Source: Thermoplasmatota archaeon
GTDB lineage: Archaea; Thermoplasmatota; Thermoplasmata; Thermoplasmatales; Thermoplasmataceae
DNA: 7,487 nt
Assembly: GCA_023379345.1 (NCBI GenBank)
Contig: JAMCUV010000090.1
Coordinates: 1-7,487 of the forward strand
Direction: 5' to 3'
Shown here: piece by piece, positions 5,088 to 7,487 of the stretch
Position numbering within the stretch: position 1 is the stretch's first letter
How the letters are laid out: each line of letters starts with the position of its first letter
Translations under genes and position numbers: made by a program
The notes under the pieces: generated by a model
Told to the model about the DNA's origin: nothing
The model's database searches: none
Seen by the model: only the letters and a program-made list of their open reading frames with translations

Positions 5088-6713
5088 TCAGGCGGAGTAA
5101 ATCCCTTCCTCAGCAACGTACTTCTTTCTTGCCAGGTCCATCATCCTTCTTGTGAATGCCAGAGAATAGATGGCCACCACGATACCAAATATGAGGGAAG
5201 CCCATGCCGCAACAGCAAGATTTCCGTTGTTTGTCGCAACATCTATTGTCTTCATCAAGCCATGAGTCACCTCAAGACTTCTCCCCCCAGCTATATCCGG
5301 CCAGAATTCGCCTATCATAAGACCGCCCCAGGCACTGTTGATGGTTGACGAAATACCGCTGATAAGGTACGGGAATGTGGACGGCATGATAATCATGCGC
5401 ATTTTCTGGAAGAAGCCCAGATTAAGGTTATCCATGATTTCCAGATACTCGGAAGGCATTGCCTTGACGCCCATCCAGAAGCTGTAGAACACGTAGTAGA
5501 ATGTGCTTATGAAACCCAGGAATAAAACAAAGACCTCGCTTGTGTACTGTCCGAAGATACTGTTCAGGAATGGTACAGCCGCAAGGAATACGAATGGAAA
5601 ATATGTGGGAACCGGGTATGCGCTGAATCCCTGGATTACAGGAACGCCTACTGATTCTGCCCTGGCGTTCATTGCAAAATAATATCCAACGAATATTGAG
5701 AACACGAAAGCTACCAGGGTTATTATAGCCACTCTGGCGTAGTCATAAAGAAGACCAAGCAGGAGGTTCGGCGTCATCCTGAATAGTGTCCCCCATTCTG
5801 CCACAGATACGGATGCGATAATGTGATATGCGCCGTACAGCAGAAGAGCCAGAATCAAAACGCCAATTCCGGCCCATGCGTAGCCGTAGTTCTTCTGACG
5901 AGGTGCCTCATAATATTTATCCTGTTCTGTGCCCCTTCTCCTTCTCCGGTCCACGTTATACTTTGCCAGCCTGTTGAGAGGATTCACGGAAGCCATGGCT
6001 GTGAACCTTAAGGATTCGCGAACGTTAAGCCTTCCACGCCTGACTATTGGCATATCCGTATCAAGTGTGTATTTTGCCACAGCTCTTTTACTGAATTCAC
6101 GGAGTCCGATTATCACTATGGCGATAACTATTCCCAGGACGATGAAGGTCTCCACCACGTAAGTCCAAAGGTCCCTGGCAATGTAGCTGTCAAGTAGCGT
6201 ACCCACCCCAAATGTCCTGTATGTATGAATGCCAACGGCAAATACTTCGCTAACCGTAATGTAAAAGAACCCGTCAGAAACGCTTGGAAAAAGATTTGCA
6301 GATATTCTCGGCACAGAAAATGGAATGTATATATATCTTAATCTATCCAGAAGACCGAACTTGAAGTTCTGAGAAACTTCAAGCATTTCCCTGGGAACTG
6401 TCTTGAAAGCCTGATATTCGCCCATCCATATATTCCATACAACTGCAGTGAATACCAGGAAATCGGCTGCAAGCTCAACTCCAATGGGGCCACCAACTCC
6501 CAGCACAAACAGCGCCAGCACTATTGGAAAGAAGGAAATCACCGGCACAGATTCAAAGACTTCAATTGCTGCAATAAAGACATTCTCGAATGCCTTGCTC
6601 TTGACTGCCTGATATGCGAGAAACCAGCCCACAACAATAGAAGCCAGCATGAGCCCAAGAACTCTTCCTGCAGTGGCAAGCACCGCCAGAAACATGAGAA
6701 GGAGTGGAATCAT
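5088..6713 (-). CDS. ABC transporter permease with two fused permease domains (duplicated-permease anion type)
   Basis: Membrane subunit of an uptake ABC transporter of the nitrate/sulfonate/taurine class; substrate unknown. It has 541 residues in two homologous halves. Each half carries an EAA-like cytosolic coupling loop: residues about 99-131 (E-Y-Q-A-F…E112…G120…IYIP) and about 415-444 (GVKAMPSEYLEIMDNLNLG…IIMP). Membrane segments are near 4-34, 54-74, 83-97, 146-162 and 186-204 in half one, and 279-300, 324-345, 370-384, 392-413, 453-468 and 498-521 in half two. The linker at about 205-278 is hydrophilic with a run of five arginines (256-260). One chain thus supplies both permease positions, as in the 'duplicated permease component' family (COG4986). 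The start codon overlaps the ATPase stop as ATGA and follows a strong GGAGG. No substrate-binding protein gene follows; the next gene is convergent. Confidence 0.9.
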   Translation of the reverse strand: MIPLLLMFLAVLATAGRVLGLMLASIVVGWFLAYQAVKSKAFENVFIAAIEVFESVPVISFFPIVLALFVLGVGGPIGVELAADFLVFTAVVWNIWMGEYQAFKTVPREMLEVSQNFKFGLLDRLRYIYIPFSVPRISANLFPSVSDGFFYITVSEVFAVGIHTYRTFGVGTLLDSYIARDLWTYVVETFIVLGIVIAIVIIGLREFSKRAVAKYTLDTDMPIVRRGRLNVRESLRFTAMASVNPLNRLAKYNVDRRRRRGTEQDKYYEAPRQKNYGYAWAGIGVLILALLLYGAYHIIASVSVAEWGTLFRMTPNLLLGLLYDYARVAIITLVAFVFSIFVGYYFAMNARAESVGVPVIQGFSAYPVPTYFPFVFLAAVPFLNSIFGQYTSEVFVLFLGFISTFYYVFYSFWMGVKAMPSEYLEIMDNLNLGFFQKMRMIIMPSTFPYLISGISSTINSAWGGLMIGEFWPDIAGGRSLEVTHGLMKTIDVATNNGNLAVAAWASLIFGIVVAIYSLAFTRRMMDLARKKYVAEEGIYSA

Positions 6714-7486
6714 TTGTTCCTCCCCCTGGGTGTAAGGTAATTATACAACCTGTCCAGATATTTGTCAAATTCAGGATCCCGTGGATTACGGGGGCGTGCC
6801 AGTGTTACATCCACCCTGGCCACAACAGTGGCAGGCGATCCGTTGATGACGTAAATAACATCTGCAAGTTCCATCACTTCAGTGAGATTGTGCGAAACCA
6901 TCACAACACTCTTAAGAGGAGTACTTTCATTGAACAGGATATTGTAAATATCCTGCCTCAGGCCCTCTGCCGTAAGTTCATCAAGATGCGCGAATGGCTC
7001 ATCCATGAGCAGGACCTGGGGATCTGCAACAAGGGCTCTTGCCACTGCCACTCTCTGGCGCATACCCCCACTCATTTCCTTGGGGTAAAGATCCTCGAAA
7101 CCTTGCAGACCAACAGTTTCAAGGGCCACAAGAGCCATATCCCTTGCCTCATCTCTCGGGAGCCTTCTTGGCTTTAGAGCAAGCATCACGTTCTCAATAG
7201 CTGTCATCCAGGGAAATGTGACGATTGACTGATGGACCAGAACCGCCTGAGGAGTAGGTCGCAATATCCTCTTTCCCTGCAGCCTGACTTCCCCTGAACT
7301 TGGTTTCAGGAAACCGCCAATAAGCCTGAGAAGTGTGGATTTCCCGACCCCGGATGGACCGACAAGGGCTACAAACTTACCGGATTCAGCGACAAGGTTG
7401 ATGTCCGTGAAAACCTTAAACCCGTTATCATAAGTGAATTCGAGGTCCCTAACCTCAATCGTTGTTCCAAGTAACCACCTTAACCG
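6710..7486 (-). CDS. ABC transporter ATP-binding protein, nitrate/sulfonate/taurine type (N-terminus outside window)
   Basis: Cytosolic ATPase that drives the adjacent permease. The frame is open to the right edge, so the start is outside; the visible 258 residues begin RLRWLLGTTIEVRDLEFTYD and include all catalytic motifs. Counting from the first visible residue: Walker A G43PSGVGKST51, Q-loop Q86 in LVHQ, signature MSGGMRQR with S139, Walker B VLLMDE ending D162-E163, D-loop FAHLD (D169) and switch histidine H199 in VSHN. A TTG at 7264-7262 should not be taken as the start because Walker A lies upstream of it. The length fits SsuB/TauB/NrtD-type ATPases (about 260). It ends PRGRNK soon after the core, without the AAA-associated domain often fused here; a candidate for that domain is at 4588-5061. 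The operon promoter lies outside. Confidence 0.93.
   Translation of the reverse strand, partial: RLRWLLGTTIEVRDLEFTYDNGFKVFTDINLVAESGKFVALVGPSGVGKSTLLRLIGGFLKPSSGEVRLQGKRILRPTPQAVLVHQSIVTFPWMTAIENVMLALKPRRLPRDEARDMALVALETVGLQGFEDLYPKEMSGGMRQRVAVARALVADPQVLLMDEPFAHLDELTAEGLRQDIYNILFNESTPLKSVVMVSHNLTEVMELADVIYVINGSPATVVARVDVTLARPRNPRDPEFDKYLDRLYNYLTPRGRNK
6719..6723 (-). promoter_or_regulatory. Shine-Dalgarno sequence of the permease gene
   Basis: GGAGG on the minus strand, embedded in GGGGGAGG, with 5 nt before ATG 6713. It lies inside the 3' end of the ATPase gene, and the stop and start overlap as ATGA. It fixes the permease start and indicates coupled translation. Confidence 0.8.
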
Positions 7487-7487
7487 G

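Noticed and set aside
6704..7177. 157-codon open frame on the plus strand
   Set aside because: Opposite strand of the ABC ATPase gene, whose catalytic motifs are all intact.
6710..7264. TTG at 7264-7262 as the start of a 184-residue ATPase
   Set aside because: The same frame continues upstream through a perfect Walker A motif (7334-7360) to the window edge, so this would cut off the nucleotide-binding site.
7480..7487. AACCGG at the right edge resembling half of the 2637-2654 palindrome
   Set aside because: It lies within the open ATPase frame and is cut by the window edge; a 6-bp match is expected by chance.

Overview
The window looks like a stretch of a compact archaeal genome, most probably from the Thermoplasmata (Thermoplasmatales and relatives). 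Four things point there: an archaeal-type phenylalanyl-tRNA synthetase alpha chain, a regulator with a bacterio-opsin-activator (Bat/HTH_10) DNA-binding domain, AT-rich TATA elements about 25-32 bp from start codons (leaderless or nearly leaderless mRNAs), and heavy use of AGG/AGA and ATA codons. No rRNA, tRNA, CRISPR array, insertion sequence or integrase is visible. The placement is inferred from protein character, not from a search.

Layout. (1) 3-968 (+): the C-terminal part of pheS, entering from the left edge. (2) 1011-1160 (-): a 49-residue protein with four zinc-ligand pairs that nearly fills the gap after pheS and is easily missed because of its size. It is divergent from (3) 1204-1917 (+), a GNAT-type acetyltransferase with an extra C-terminal region. 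(4) 1935-2636 (-): a Bat-type HTH transcriptional regulator. It is divergent from (5) 2699-2959 (+), an 86-residue protein of unknown function. The 62-bp gap between them holds an 18-bp near-perfect palindrome built from two ACCGGT boxes exactly 10 bp apart. (6) 2978-4450 (-): a 14-helix-type major facilitator (DHA2-like) drug/proton antiporter. (7) 4588-5061 (+): a stand-alone protein resembling the 'AAA-associated' C-terminal domain normally fused to anion-type ABC ATPases. The 137-bp gap between 6 and 7 contains a 31-bp imperfect palindrome. (8) 5088-6713 (-): an ABC permease with two fused permease halves. (9) 6710-7486 (-): its ABC ATPase, which runs off the right edge.

How the genes work together. 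Genes 8 and 9 overlap by ATGA and form one operon for an uptake-type ABC transporter of the nitrate/sulfonate/taurine class (substrate unknown). The domain that usually ends such ATPases is absent from gene 9 and appears to be encoded separately by gene 7, pointing at the operon from the other side. Genes 4-6 may form a stress- or drug-response neighbourhood: a regulator with a probable self-operator, a small soluble protein and an efflux pump. First genes of transcription units appear leaderless or short-leadered, while the internal permease gene and the 86-residue gene have Shine-Dalgarno sequences.
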